Source of the DNA: Ignavibacteria bacterium CG1_02_37_35
Lineage (GTDB): Bacteria > Bacteroidota > Ignavibacteria > Ignavibacteriales > Ignavibacteriaceae
Direction: 5' to 3'
DNA: 58,227 nt
Assembly (NCBI GenBank): GCA_001871325.1
Contig: MNVA01000037.1
Coordinates: 1-58,227, forward strand
In this document: piece by piece, positions 1 to 8,661 of the stretch
Position numbering within the stretch: the stretch's first letter is position 1
Layout of the letters: each line of letters starts with the position of its first letter
Translations under genes and position numbers: made by a program
The notes under the pieces: generated by a model
What the model saw: the letters and a program-made list of their open reading frames with translations, nothing else
Databases searched by the model: none
What the model was told of the DNA's origin: nothing

Positions 1-2405
1 TTTATAAACAACCGGAAGCAAATACGGTTTCAATTGCTCAATCGGTAAGGGAGACTATCTTTTCACTCAAAAAAAACTATCCCGAATATGATCTTCTTGT
101 TGTTTCGGATCAATCCGGATTTATTGAGAATGCAATTTCAAATGTAAAGCAGGAAATTTATTACGGCGGTATCTTAGCGGTAATTGTTCTCTTCTTCTTT
201 CTTGCTAATCTAAGACATATTATAATTATTGGAATAACAATCCCCTCATCATTGGTAATAACGATACTTCTGCTTTACCTGTTTAAAATCAATTTCAACA
301 TTATTTCTCTCGGCGGTATTGCAGTAGGCGTGGGAATGCTTCTCGATAATGCCATCATCGTAATAGAAAACAATATGCGCTATAGGGAGCTTGGATATTC
401 CAACAGGCTGGCGGTTATAAAAGGAACGCAAGAAGTGGCAATGCCGATAGTCGCTTCTACTTTAACAACTATTGCAGTATTTCTTCCATTGATATTTGTC
501 CGTGGAATTGTAAGCGAGCTTTTTAGAGATGAATCTTTGGCAATAGCGTTTTCGCTTACGGCATCAATAATAACCGCATTAACATTGATACCGATGCTCG
601 ATTCACGAGAGAGTTTTAGATTGATCAATGATCCCGATAAATTTACCCAAGGATTTTTAATAATAAAACGGAACGAAGAAAAAAATCTTTTTAGGAGATT
701 AATCTTCTGGATACTCTTTCCTTTTAAAGTCTGTATCAGGTCATTCATTTATGTTCTCGCTGTAATTCATTTAAAGGTCGGGGGATACCTTAATAAGAAA
801 TTGGCGTATTTTTTTAAAGCGGTTGATAAATTTATGGAATACCTTATTGAAAAATATGAACTGCTTTTAGAATGGTCACTTGAAAATAAAAAGACGGTAC
901 TTGCTATTACACTTGGTTTAATTGTAATAACCGTTCTTGCCGCAATGGATATGAAAAAAGAATTCATTCCGAAAGGAGCGCAAGATGAGTTCATCCTTGA
1001 TTTTGATTACACTTCGGGAACTTCATTGCAGGGGAATGCGGCTCTTACTTCCAAAATTGAAAACTCGATTCTTTCAATTCCTCATGTTAAAGCAATTGTT
1101 TCTAATATCGGGAGAGTTAATGAATTTGATTTTATGAACAAAGAACAGATTACGGTTAATAAAACAAATCTTATCATAAAATTAGATTCGTATGAAAACT
1201 ATTACGATGTGCAGAACCATCTTAGAAAGATTTTGGAAAAATTGAAGGGAATTAAATATACATTCAATGAGGTAAAGACCTCTTATTCAATGTTAATTAG
1301 TCCTTCTGAAAATGATATTGCAATAAAAATAAAAAACAAAGATCTGGATAAAGCTTTTTCCAAAGCTGAAATGATCTTAAAAAAAATAAACAGCCAAAAG
1401 ATAGAAGGCATTAAAGAGACCAGAATAGGGTTTGAAAAAGGAACACCGGAATTTTCTATTACCATTAACCGGGAAAAGTGTTTGGCTTATGGAGTGAGTG
1501 TCAGCCTGGTTGCAACGCAGATCGTTAATATGGTTAAAGGAAATGTCGCAACGTATTTTTCAGACTTTGATAAGAAAATCGGGATTAATATTCGAACGCC
1601 GGAAAACAATCGCGATGATATTCAGACGATTCTTCAGAATTACATTCAGAACGGGAATACGAAAATTCAGATAAAAGATTTAGTTGATTATAAATTCGGA
1701 TTTAATTACAGCGAAATATGGCGAGAAGATCAATCGAGGACGTTATACATTTATTCTGCTCTTCAAAATGCAAAATTAGATGAGGTGATTAAAAATATTA
1801 ATCACACAATTACTAATCTTTCAAAATCTCCGGAAGAAATTATAACAGTTGGCGGTGTAAACGAAGAAATAAACAATGCTTTTTCCGCTCTTTATGTTGC
1901 GTTGATAATATCCGTATTATTAATGTATATGGTTCTAGCTTCGGAATTTGAATCCGTTCTCTTTCCCTTTATTATTTTATTTTCGGTTCCGTTGGGACTT
2001 ATCGGGGGTATCCTACTTCTTTATGCTTTTGGAGAAAGCATCAGCGTTATTTCATTAATGGGTTTAATTATTCTTGTAGGTATTGCCGATAATGATGCGG
2101 TTGTAAAAGTTGAATTTATTATTCGTAAAAGGAGAGAGGGGCTTTCGGTGCATGATGCAATAGTAGCTGCCGGTAAAGACCGATTTAGACCTATTGTTAT
2201 GAACTCATTTACCGTTATGTTTGGAATGATTCCTATGATGATTGGAATAGGCGCCGCAACGCAATTGCGTATTTCTCTTTCACTTGCGGTTGTCGGCGGA
2301 TTGATTTCTTCAACATTTTTAACATTGACGATAATACCTGTTTTATATACGTATATGGAAAGATATTCTAAAAAGAAATTTGAAAAAAATAGTACACAGA
2401 TTTAA
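1..2405 (+). CDS. RND efflux permease, 5'-truncated by window edge
   Basis: The reading frame is open from base 3, so the gene starts before the window; about 800 C-terminal residues are present. It encodes an inner-membrane, proton-driven resistance-nodulation-division pump subunit. The first visible transmembrane block contains the TM4-type motif GMLLDNAIIVIEN with its proton-relay Asp. A second hydrophobic block near the C terminus contains GLIILVGIADNDAVVKVEF. Between them lies a periplasmic porter half and an unusually long linker after the first membrane bundle, carrying extra hydrophobic segments. The last codons (STQI, stop) lie inside a 9-bp array that borders the next gene, so the native C terminus may have been replaced. 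It is probably one half of a two-permease pump with the gene at 4182. The substrate cannot be told from sequence. Confidence 0.9.
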   Translation, partial: YKQPEANTVSIAQSVRETIFSLKKNYPEYDLLVVSDQSGFIENAISNVKQEIYYGGILAVIVLFFFLANLRHIIIIGITIPSSLVITILLLYLFKINFNIISLGGIAVGVGMLLDNAIIVIENNMRYRELGYSNRLAVIKGTQEVAMPIVASTLTTIAVFLPLIFVRGIVSELFRDESLAIAFSLTASIITALTLIPMLDSRESFRLINDPDKFTQGFLIIKRNEEKNLFRRLIFWILFPFKVCIRSFIYVLAVIHLKVGGYLNKKLAYFFKAVDKFMEYLIEKYELLLEWSLENKKTVLAITLGLIVITVLAAMDMKKEFIPKGAQDEFILDFDYTSGTSLQGNAALTSKIENSILSIPHVKAIVSNIGRVNEFDFMNKEQITVNKTNLIIKLDSYENYYDVQNHLRKILEKLKGIKYTFNEVKTSYSMLISPSENDIAIKIKNKDLDKAFSKAEMILKKINSQKIEGIKETRIGFEKGTPEFSITINREKCLAYGVSVSLVATQIVNMVKGNVATYFSDFDKKIGINIRTPENNRDDIQTILQNYIQNGNTKIQIKDLVDYKFGFNYSEIWREDQSRTLYIYSALQNAKLDEVIKNINHTITNLSKSPEEIITVGGVNEEINNAFSALYVALIISVLLMYMVLASEFESVLFPFIILFSVPLGLIGGILLLYAFGESISVISLMGLIILVGIADNDAVVKVEFIIRKRREGLSVHDAIVAAGKDRFRPIVMNSFTVMFGMIPMMIGIGAATQLRISLSLAVVGGLISSTFLTLTIIPVLYTYMERYSKKKFEKNSTQI

Positions 2406-2429
2406 CGGATCAAACGGATATTAACAGAT
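2396..2429. repeat. Left 9-bp array (ACRGAT core) bordering GxxExxY gene
   Basis: Four copies of ACRGAT (ACAGAT, ACGGAT, ACGGAT, ACAGAT) start at 2396, 2405, 2414 and 2424, separated by variable TTA, CAA and ATTA. Read on the minus strand this is ATCYGT plus three or four variable bases. It mirrors the array at 2824-2850, so together they form inverted ends around the small gene between them. The stop codon of the upstream RND permease (2403-2405) lies inside the array. Confidence 0.7.
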
Positions 2430-2434
2430 AAAAA

Positions 2435-2833
2435 ATGGAATATTTACATAAAGATATTACTGATAAAATTATTAGGGCATTTTATAATGTTTATAATTAT
2501 CTCGGTTATGGATTTTTAGAAAAGGTTTATGAAAATGCTATGATTCTTGAATTGAAAGCAATGAATATTAAATGCGAAAAACAAGTTCCAATTAATGTTT
2601 ATTATAAAGAGAAAAGAGTGGGTGAATATTATGCAGATATAATGGTAGAAGATAAAGTGATTGTTGAATTAAAAGCAGCTGAAGGAATTATAGCCGAACA
2701 TGAGGCACAATTATTAAATTATTTAAAAGCAACAGAGCTAGAAATTGGATTGTTGTTAAACTTTGGAAAAACACCACAGATCAAAAGGCAAATATTTGAA
2801 AACAAATTTAAAAATCAGTTTCGATCTGTTTAA
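2435..2833 (+). CDS. GxxExxY family protein (PD-(D/E)XK nuclease-like)
   Basis: The 132-residue product carries the family signature GFLEKVY at residues 26-32. A PD-(D/E)XK-like core follows: Asp68 in YYADI, then Glu78 and Lys80 in VELKA. Family members are short and often multi-copy; their biochemical role is not established as far as I know, and the nuclease-like fold is the family-level expectation. The gene sits in the same direction inside an RND efflux operon, splitting permease from adaptor. Its last codons and stop (2831-2833) fall inside the right-hand ATCTGT array, and the left-hand array ends 5 bases before its ATG. It is very AT-rich, and it looks like an inserted cassette rather than part of the pump. 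Confidence 0.85.
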   Translation: MEYLHKDITDKIIRAFYNVYNYLGYGFLEKVYENAMILELKAMNIKCEKQVPINVYYKEKRVGEYYADIMVEDKVIVELKAAEGIIAEHEAQLLNYLKATELEIGLLLNFGKTPQIKRQIFENKFKNQFRSV

Positions 2834-2850
2834 TCTGTTCGATCTGTGTC
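2824..2850. repeat. Right 9-bp array (ATCTGTNNN) bordering GxxExxY gene
   Basis: Three perfect ATCTGT cores lie at 2824, 2833 and 2842, each followed by a variable triplet (TTA, TCG, GTC), giving an exact 9-bp period. It is the inverted counterpart of the array at 2396-2429. The stop codon of the GxxExxY gene lies within the first unit. Confidence 0.75.
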
Positions 2851-2877
2851 CTATCATTTTGTTGTACGGAGATAAAT

Positions 2878-4089
2878 ATGAAAATTAAATTATGGGTCTC
2901 GATTACTATTGTCGTTTTAATAATATCTTCTTTGCTTTGGGTAGCACTTCCGGGGAAGAGCGAAAAGCAAAGAGAAGGAGACACTGCAAATATAAACTAT
3001 GATAAATTAGATGAAATTGTTTTTGACGTACGAACAAAACCGGTAATAAAGGGCGATCTGTTCTTGTACATAAATGCAAACGGAATAGTAAGAGCAACTG
3101 AAGAACTTGAATTGACTTCCAATATCAGCGGAGTAATAACTACGCTCAATATTTTCGAAGGGAAAAAAGTTAAAAAAGGTGAACTGTTGATTGGTCTCGA
3201 CGACCGTGAATATGAATTAGCTTTGAACGATGCCCGTGTGAAAGTTACCGATTCAAGAGTTGAATATGGATTTTTAGCAATGGAAACTCCGGGAGATACA
3301 ACTAATAATCCAAAAGCGCGGGAAATAACTGAACGTATCCAAAAGCTTGATAAAGAATTCAATGAAGGAAGGATTAATGAACTAAAATATAACGCGCTTA
3401 AGGATGAGTTAGATATGAAGTTGATCTTTACAGGAGCTAAAAGGGAAGAGATAATTCAAAATAAAAGCGGGTTAACAACTGCTATCAATGCTTACAAAAG
3501 AGCAAAACTTAATTATGAGTACTCAAAGATATCAGCACCGTTCAACGGAACTGTAGGTGATTTTGATTTGGTGAAAGGACAGCGAATTAATGCGGGGCAA
3601 AAACTTTGTAAACTGTTCAACTCTTCTTCGCTTAGAATTGATGTGGGAGTTTTGGAAAACGATATAACGAAAATAAAGGTAGGTAATGTTGCGAAGATAG
3701 AAATTCCTTCTATAACCGGAGAAACTTTTAGCGGACGTGTAGTTAATGTAAGTCCTTACATCGATAAAGAAACTAAAACTTGTAAAGTAACTATTCAAAT
3801 ACAGAACGGTTCAAACAAATTAAAACCAGGTATGTTTGTTAAAGTATTCATCGAGTCAAATAATCTGCAAAGTAGAATTCTCATCCCTAAGGAAGCATTG
3901 CTTGTAAGAGATAAACGTCCTCTTGTTTTTGTTGTTGAAGGCGATCTTGCAAAATGGAAATACATCCAGATCGGTGAACAGAATGATGAATTTATTGAAG
4001 TAACAGAAGGACTCGAACCCCGTGAAAATGTTATTGTTGAAGGACAATATACGTTAGCGCATGATGCAAAGGTGAGAGTAATAAAATAA
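2878..4089 (+). CDS. RND efflux periplasmic adaptor (membrane fusion protein)
   Basis: This 403-residue HlyD/AcrA-type adaptor would link the inner-membrane permeases to an outer-membrane TolC-like channel. An N-terminal membrane anchor (about residues 6-26) is followed by the first lipoyl half (ELTSNISGVITTLNIFEGKKVKKGELL, about 80-106). A helical hairpin comes next, then the second lipoyl half (YSKISAPFNGTVGDFDLVKGQRINAGQKL, about 215-243). A beta-barrel with PGMFVKVFIE and a membrane-proximal domain complete it. The ATG at 2878 is preceded by a GGAG ribosome-binding motif. It lies directly after the inserted GxxExxY cassette and upstream of the second permease. No outer-membrane partner gene is in the window. 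Confidence 0.92.
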   Translation: MKIKLWVSITIVVLIISSLLWVALPGKSEKQREGDTANINYDKLDEIVFDVRTKPVIKGDLFLYINANGIVRATEELELTSNISGVITTLNIFEGKKVKKGELLIGLDDREYELALNDARVKVTDSRVEYGFLAMETPGDTTNNPKAREITERIQKLDKEFNEGRINELKYNALKDELDMKLIFTGAKREEIIQNKSGLTTAINAYKRAKLNYEYSKISAPFNGTVGDFDLVKGQRINAGQKLCKLFNSSSLRIDVGVLENDITKIKVGNVAKIEIPSITGETFSGRVVNVSPYIDKETKTCKVTIQIQNGSNKLKPGMFVKVFIESNNLQSRILIPKEALLVRDKRPLVFVVEGDLAKWKYIQIGEQNDEFIEVTEGLEPRENVIVEGQYTLAHDAKVRVIK

Positions 4090-4181
4090 TCCATTATCGG
4101 TTGCTGATACGGTTTTGATCTTTCATCTCGAGTCTTTTGTCAAATTGATCGTATCATCTGCGTTCAAATAATTATATCATT

Positions 4182-7100
4182 TTGAAAAAAATCTTTTACA
4201 TATTTCTAACAAGACCGGTTACAACCGCTATGTTCTTTTTAAGCGTAGTTGTTGTTGGAATTGTTTCTGTTCTTAATCTTCCGGTTGAGTTAAGTCCTCA
4301 TGTAGAATTTCCACGCTTATCTGTTTCAGTTTCCTGGACAGGTGTTTCCCCTGAAGCGGTTGAAGCGCATCTTACCTCTCCCATCGAAGCGGAGCTTGCA
4401 ACAATTCAAGGAGTAAAAAAAATATCATCAACTTCATCTGAAGGATCCGCCCGGATATCTTTAGAATTCCATCCTTCAGTTGACATCGAATTTGCCCGTG
4501 TTGAGATAAATGAAAAACTTTCTTCCATTAAGTATGCTTTACCGGTTGGTGTTTCTTCTCCAAGGGTTTCACCATACATACCTGAAGATCTTAAAAACTT
4601 ACAAGGGTTTCTAACCTATTCTATCTCCTCTAACCGGTCATCTAACGACGTACGCAAGTATCTGCTGGATAATGTAGTAATGCGTCTTAAAAATGTTGAT
4701 GGTGTTTCTGATGTTGATGTAAGAGGCGGTTCCGATAGATTGATAGAGATTATCATTGATTATGGTAAAGCTAAATCACTTGGAATACTTAATGAGGAGA
4801 TCAACAATGCAATTTCCGAAACGGAAAAAATTCTCTCGGCAGGAAAACTTGAAAGAAATAACAACCAAATATTTGTAAAGATAAATAATGAAGTGATTAA
4901 TCCGTCCCGCATCGGTGATCAGGTTGTTAAGATTTTGCCGGATGGAAACGCAATCCGCATCCGGGATATTGCTAAGATTATTGATGATTATGAAGAGCAA
5001 CTCTCATATTATAGAATTAATGGAAAAGAATCCATTACACTAATAATCAATAAAGAACTTGGCGCTAATACTTTAAGTGTTGCAAAAGAAGTAGATAAAA
5101 GATTAAGAGATTTATCGAAAGAATTCCCCCCGGATTATATCATCATAAAAGAGATTGATAGAAGCGAAGATATTTACAAAGATCTTGATGAGTTGTACCG
5201 CGACGGGCTCTTCTCATTCATTATAATATTTTTTGTAATACTTTTACTTTTTAGAAATATACGTTATCCGTTTATTATTCTTAGTTCAATTATTTTTTCT
5301 TTACTCGCAGCTTTTTCATTATTCTATTTGTTTGGATTAACTCTTAACATTATTACATTCTCATGTTTTGTTCTTGGCTTTGGATTTATAGTTGATAACT
5401 CAATTGTTGTTCTGGATTATCTTGATAAACATTATGACGGACGCGGTGAAAAACATTTAACTGTGCTTATCAAAGAGATATTCTTCCCGTTATTTACATC
5501 AACAATTACCATTGTTGCTGTTTTTATTCCTTTACTATTTCTTACCGGGGAACTTAAACTTTATTTCCAACAGTTTGCTTTGGGGATTGGTTTTACACTT
5601 TTAGCGTCTTTAGTAGTTTCCTTTACTGTTGTGCCACTCTTATATCTTAAGACATTTCATGTGAGCAGAAGAAAAGTAAAAGATATAAAGAGTGAAAGTA
5701 TCCTATATAAAGTTTATCGAATTATTGTATCTCAGATTATTAAAAGAAAAAAAGTGAGTGTTGCTTTCCTTTTATTAGTCATTGGTTTTCCTGTCTGGCT
5801 TCTCCCAACTAGAATTGAAACTCCAATCATCGGTGATGCTTACAACTCAGTCTTTGATAGCGAGACATATCAGGATGTAAAGCCATATATAAATTATGCG
5901 TTTGGAGGGGCGCTAAATTTGTTCTTTAATCATGTTTCCCGGGGAGAGCTTTGGAATTATGGCGCAGAGACTTACATCTATGTCCGGCTTGACTTACCGA
6001 ATGGGAATAGAATTGAAAGAATAAATAAATTATGCGGTGATTTGGAGAATGAAATATCAGCTTATAAGAAAAACTTCAAAACTCTTATTGCCAATGTAAT
6101 AGATGAAGAATCTGCTTCTCTTAGGGTTGAGTTTACACCGGAACAATCGAATTCAGCTTTTCCCTATACGCTAAAAAATTATATTACCGCTTACGCAACA
6201 CGTCTTGGCGGAGTTGATTCTTATGTTTATGGATTTGGTCCCGGTTTTTCAAATGCCGGAGGCGGGGCATCCAGTAATTTTAATGTTGAAGTGAAAGGAT
6301 TTAACTTTGAAAAAGTCAGGTCAATTGCAGAAACATTCCGGGATATTGTAAAAAGAAATCCACGAGTTGACAATGTGGATATCGATAAATCCGATTTTTA
6401 TTGGTCATCTGAAACATTTGAAATAGTTGGAAAGATCGACCGGAGCCGTTTATCTGCTTATGGGATTACAGTTCAAGAACTTTTCAATATTATTGCCAAG
6501 AATACAAGCGGGAACATGAGTTACAGTCGCTTTAAAATTTTAAATGAATCAGTAAACTATCGTGTAAAATTTTCTAATTATGATAACATACAATTGGATG
6601 AACTTAAAAATCTAATTGTAAATGAAAATGGAAAAGAGAAGTTTAAAGTAAGTGATCTGATCACATTTGAAGAAAGGAAAGTTCTTTCTTCAATCAACAG
6701 GGTTGATCAACAATATGTCCGTTATGTCAGTTTTGAGTTTAAAGGTCCTTATAAATACGGTAATAATTTTTTGGAATCCACTGTTGCATCTATTAAAGTC
6801 CCGGAAGGTTATTCGCTGAAGCAATCCGATTATTCGTTCCGCTTTGCCGAGAAAGATGAGATTGATATTTGGAAAGTATTAGGAGCTTCATTGTTTGTGA
6901 TTTTTATAGTAACCGCGGGATTTTTTGAATCTTTTAAAAAACCATTAATAATAATTACCGCTGTACCTTACGCAATTATTGGAGCTATTTTTCTTTTCTG
7001 GTTAACAGATAATAATATAGAACGGGGAGCTTATGCAGGTATGTTACTATTGGTTGGTTTGTCGGTTTCGAATTCAATAGTTTTAGTAAGTTATCTCTCA

Positions 7101-7343
7101 CAGAATGCTTTAACCAACATAGAAGAATTAATAAATGCGACAAAGACTCGTCTTCGCGCACTAACATCTACTACGTTAACAACCTTTGCTGCATTGCTTC
7201 CTTTTATTCTTAGTGAGCGAGCAACATTTTGGAAAAATTTAAGTATTAGTATTGCAGGGGGAATATTTATATCATACATCTATATTATCTTTTTTCTACC
7301 TCTGATTTATAAAATAATTTCTTTTCGGAAAAGAAGATTATGA
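4182..7343 (+). CDS. RND efflux permease, second subunit
   Basis: The 1053-residue product is a full-length RND permease. TM1 starts right at the N terminus (FLTRPVTTAMFFLSVVVVGIVS) and a first porter domain follows. A TM2-6 bundle contains GFGFIVDNSIVVLDYL with the conserved TM4 Asp, then come a second porter domain and a TM8-12 bundle with LLVGLSVSNSIVLVSYL. I take the TTG at 4182 as the start: it places the protein exactly at the usual start before TM1, whereas the next in-frame ATG would cut into TM1. No clear ribosome-binding site is seen. It probably works with the adaptor at 2878 and perhaps as a heteromeric pump with the permease at 1-2405. Substrate unknown. Confidence 0.92.
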   Translation: MKKIFYIFLTRPVTTAMFFLSVVVVGIVSVLNLPVELSPHVEFPRLSVSVSWTGVSPEAVEAHLTSPIEAELATIQGVKKISSTSSEGSARISLEFHPSVDIEFARVEINEKLSSIKYALPVGVSSPRVSPYIPEDLKNLQGFLTYSISSNRSSNDVRKYLLDNVVMRLKNVDGVSDVDVRGGSDRLIEIIIDYGKAKSLGILNEEINNAISETEKILSAGKLERNNNQIFVKINNEVINPSRIGDQVVKILPDGNAIRIRDIAKIIDDYEEQLSYYRINGKESITLIINKELGANTLSVAKEVDKRLRDLSKEFPPDYIIIKEIDRSEDIYKDLDELYRDGLFSFIIIFFVILLLFRNIRYPFIILSSIIFSLLAAFSLFYLFGLTLNIITFSCFVLGFGFIVDNSIVVLDYLDKHYDGRGEKHLTVLIKEIFFPLFTSTITIVAVFIPLLFLTGELKLYFQQFALGIGFTLLASLVVSFTVVPLLYLKTFHVSRRKVKDIKSESILYKVYRIIVSQIIKRKKVSVAFLLLVIGFPVWLLPTRIETPIIGDAYNSVFDSETYQDVKPYINYAFGGALNLFFNHVSRGELWNYGAETYIYVRLDLPNGNRIERINKLCGDLENEISAYKKNFKTLIANVIDEESASLRVEFTPEQSNSAFPYTLKNYITAYATRLGGVDSYVYGFGPGFSNAGGGASSNFNVEVKGFNFEKVRSIAETFRDIVKRNPRVDNVDIDKSDFYWSSETFEIVGKIDRSRLSAYGITVQELFNIIAKNTSGNMSYSRFKILNESVNYRVKFSNYDNIQLDELKNLIVNENGKEKFKVSDLITFEERKVLSSINRVDQQYVRYVSFEFKGPYKYGNNFLESTVASIKVPEGYSLKQSDYSFRFAEKDEIDIWKVLGASLFVIFIVTAGFFESFKKPLIIITAVPYAIIGAIFLFWLTDNNIERGAYAGMLLLVGLSVSNSIVLVSYLSQNALTNIEELINATKTRLRALTSTTLTTFAALLPFILSERATFWKNLSISIAGGIFISYIYIIFFLPLIYKIISFRKRRL

Positions 7344-7410
7344 AAAAACTTAGTGAAGTTTGGTCAAAAAGATTACAATAAAAAGATAGGCATTAATACT
7401 GCGCTGAAAC

Positions 7411-8505
7411 TTATTTCCTCTTCAAAACAATAACCGTAGCGTCATCAAAAATGCTGTTTTCACCGATGAATCTTTTCAACTCTTTTAGGATACCGTCTTT
7501 GATCTCTTTGCTTGAAAGGTGCGAGTATTTGGTGATGACGTTTTTTAATTTCTCTTCACCAAATTCTCTTTCAAAAGAATTTCTGCTTTCTGTAAGTCCG
7601 TCTGTAAAAAGAACAAAAACATCTTCGCTTTTTGCTTCTATAAAAATTTCTTCAAGATTCTCATTAAAAATAGATTGATTCGATAATCCAATCCCGATTC
7701 CCTTTGGCTGGAAAAATTCAAAACTGTGCGAAGCACGGGTGTATTTGTAAAGGGGCAAATGTCCGGCGCGGGCAAATTTGAAATTCCCTTCTTCATTAAG
7801 AGAAAGAATTGATGCAGTAAAAAAATTCCCAACTTTTATTTTTTTGTAAAGTTCACAGTTTAATTGAGAAAGAATCTCGGTAGGTGATTGGAAAAAATTC
7901 CCAAGAAGATGGAACGCCGCCTTTATTTGAAGCATATACAACGCGGCTCCGAGTCCCTTGCCGGAAACATCACCGATGATTATATGTTTCAGTTTGTTAT
8001 CGGTCGGGTCGCATGAAAAATCGAGATAATCACCTCCTACTTCCTGAGCGGTTTCGTAAAAAAAGTCAATATCATAAAAATCATTTTGTGGTGGTTCTTT
8101 CGGCAAAGCATTTATTTGAACGTCGCGAGCGACTTCCAATTCGTTCCGCATGATGAGTTTGTCAGCTAATTCAAATGCTAAGAGGATATTAATTCCGACA
8201 AAACCGGTAAGCACATAAAACCAAATATCGTTTTGCCATCCCCAGAAAAAAAGAAAAAGAAGAACGAAATAGATGAATCGCCTTGCGGGATTTAATTTTA
8301 AGAGAAATGCGATGAAAAGATTTTTTGCTAATTTTAAATATCGCATGGGGTTCCTTTTAGAGGAAACTTCTTCCGCGTACTTTGAATAGAATGTAAGATA
8401 ACCGGCGGCATCTTTGGTTATCAGTTGCCTAATTTCTTTCGCGGCAATATCGGACGTTAATATCCCGAACAAGTCTTTTAATTTTTTTGTAGTACTTTGA
8501 AACAT
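7411..8505 (-). CDS. SpoIIE/RsbU-type PP2C serine phosphatase, membrane-anchored
   Basis: The 364-residue protein has an N-terminal helical region, then two closely spaced hydrophobic segments (about residues 75-112). A C-terminal PP2C-like SpoIIE domain spans about 125-364. Metal-binding and fold motifs are visible: VGGDYLDF, IIGDVSGKGLGAALYM, FARAGHLPLY, FVLFTDGLTESRN and the terminal DDATVIVLKR. Relatives dephosphorylate anti-sigma-factor antagonists in partner-switching pathways. No antagonist or kinase gene is adjacent, so the target is unknown. The gene converges on the RND permease and diverges from the rRNA methyltransferase at 8662. Confidence 0.88.
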   Translation of the reverse strand: MFQSTTKKLKDLFGILTSDIAAKEIRQLITKDAAGYLTFYSKYAEEVSSKRNPMRYLKLAKNLFIAFLLKLNPARRFIYFVLLFLFFWGWQNDIWFYVLTGFVGINILLAFELADKLIMRNELEVARDVQINALPKEPPQNDFYDIDFFYETAQEVGGDYLDFSCDPTDNKLKHIIIGDVSGKGLGAALYMLQIKAAFHLLGNFFQSPTEILSQLNCELYKKIKVGNFFTASILSLNEEGNFKFARAGHLPLYKYTRASHSFEFFQPKGIGIGLSNQSIFNENLEEIFIEAKSEDVFVLFTDGLTESRNSFEREFGEEKLKNVITKYSHLSSKEIKDGILKELKRFIGENSIFDDATVIVLKRK

Positions 8506-8584
8506 AAAACGACAGATTTTTTTAATTAAATTACAAAGTAAATCTATAAAAAAATTCCTGCTTATTCCAAACGGGAGAAAAGAA

Positions 8585-8635
8585 GGTAAAGCGGTAAGGC
8601 GGAAGAAGTAGAAAGTATCAAGTGGAAAGTTCTAA
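8585..8635. repeat. Short-period array, 8-bp units passing into 7-bp units
   Basis: In the divergent intergenic region two octamers GGTAARGC (8585-8600) plus GGAAGAAG are followed by four heptamers starting GT and ending AA: GTAGAAA, GTATCAA, GTGGAAA, GTTCTAA (8608-8635). Phased by one base this is AAGTNNN repeated four times (8607-8634). It begins 22-30 bases before the ATG at 8662, so it may lie in the 5' leader of that gene. Function unknown. Confidence 0.55.
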
Positions 8636-8661
8636 AACAGTTTTGAAGAGAAGAAAGATAA

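Noticed and set aside
7346-7361. AAACTT-AGTG-AAGTTT hairpin after the RND permease as a terminator
   Set aside because: Short AT-rich stem with no following T-run on either strand.
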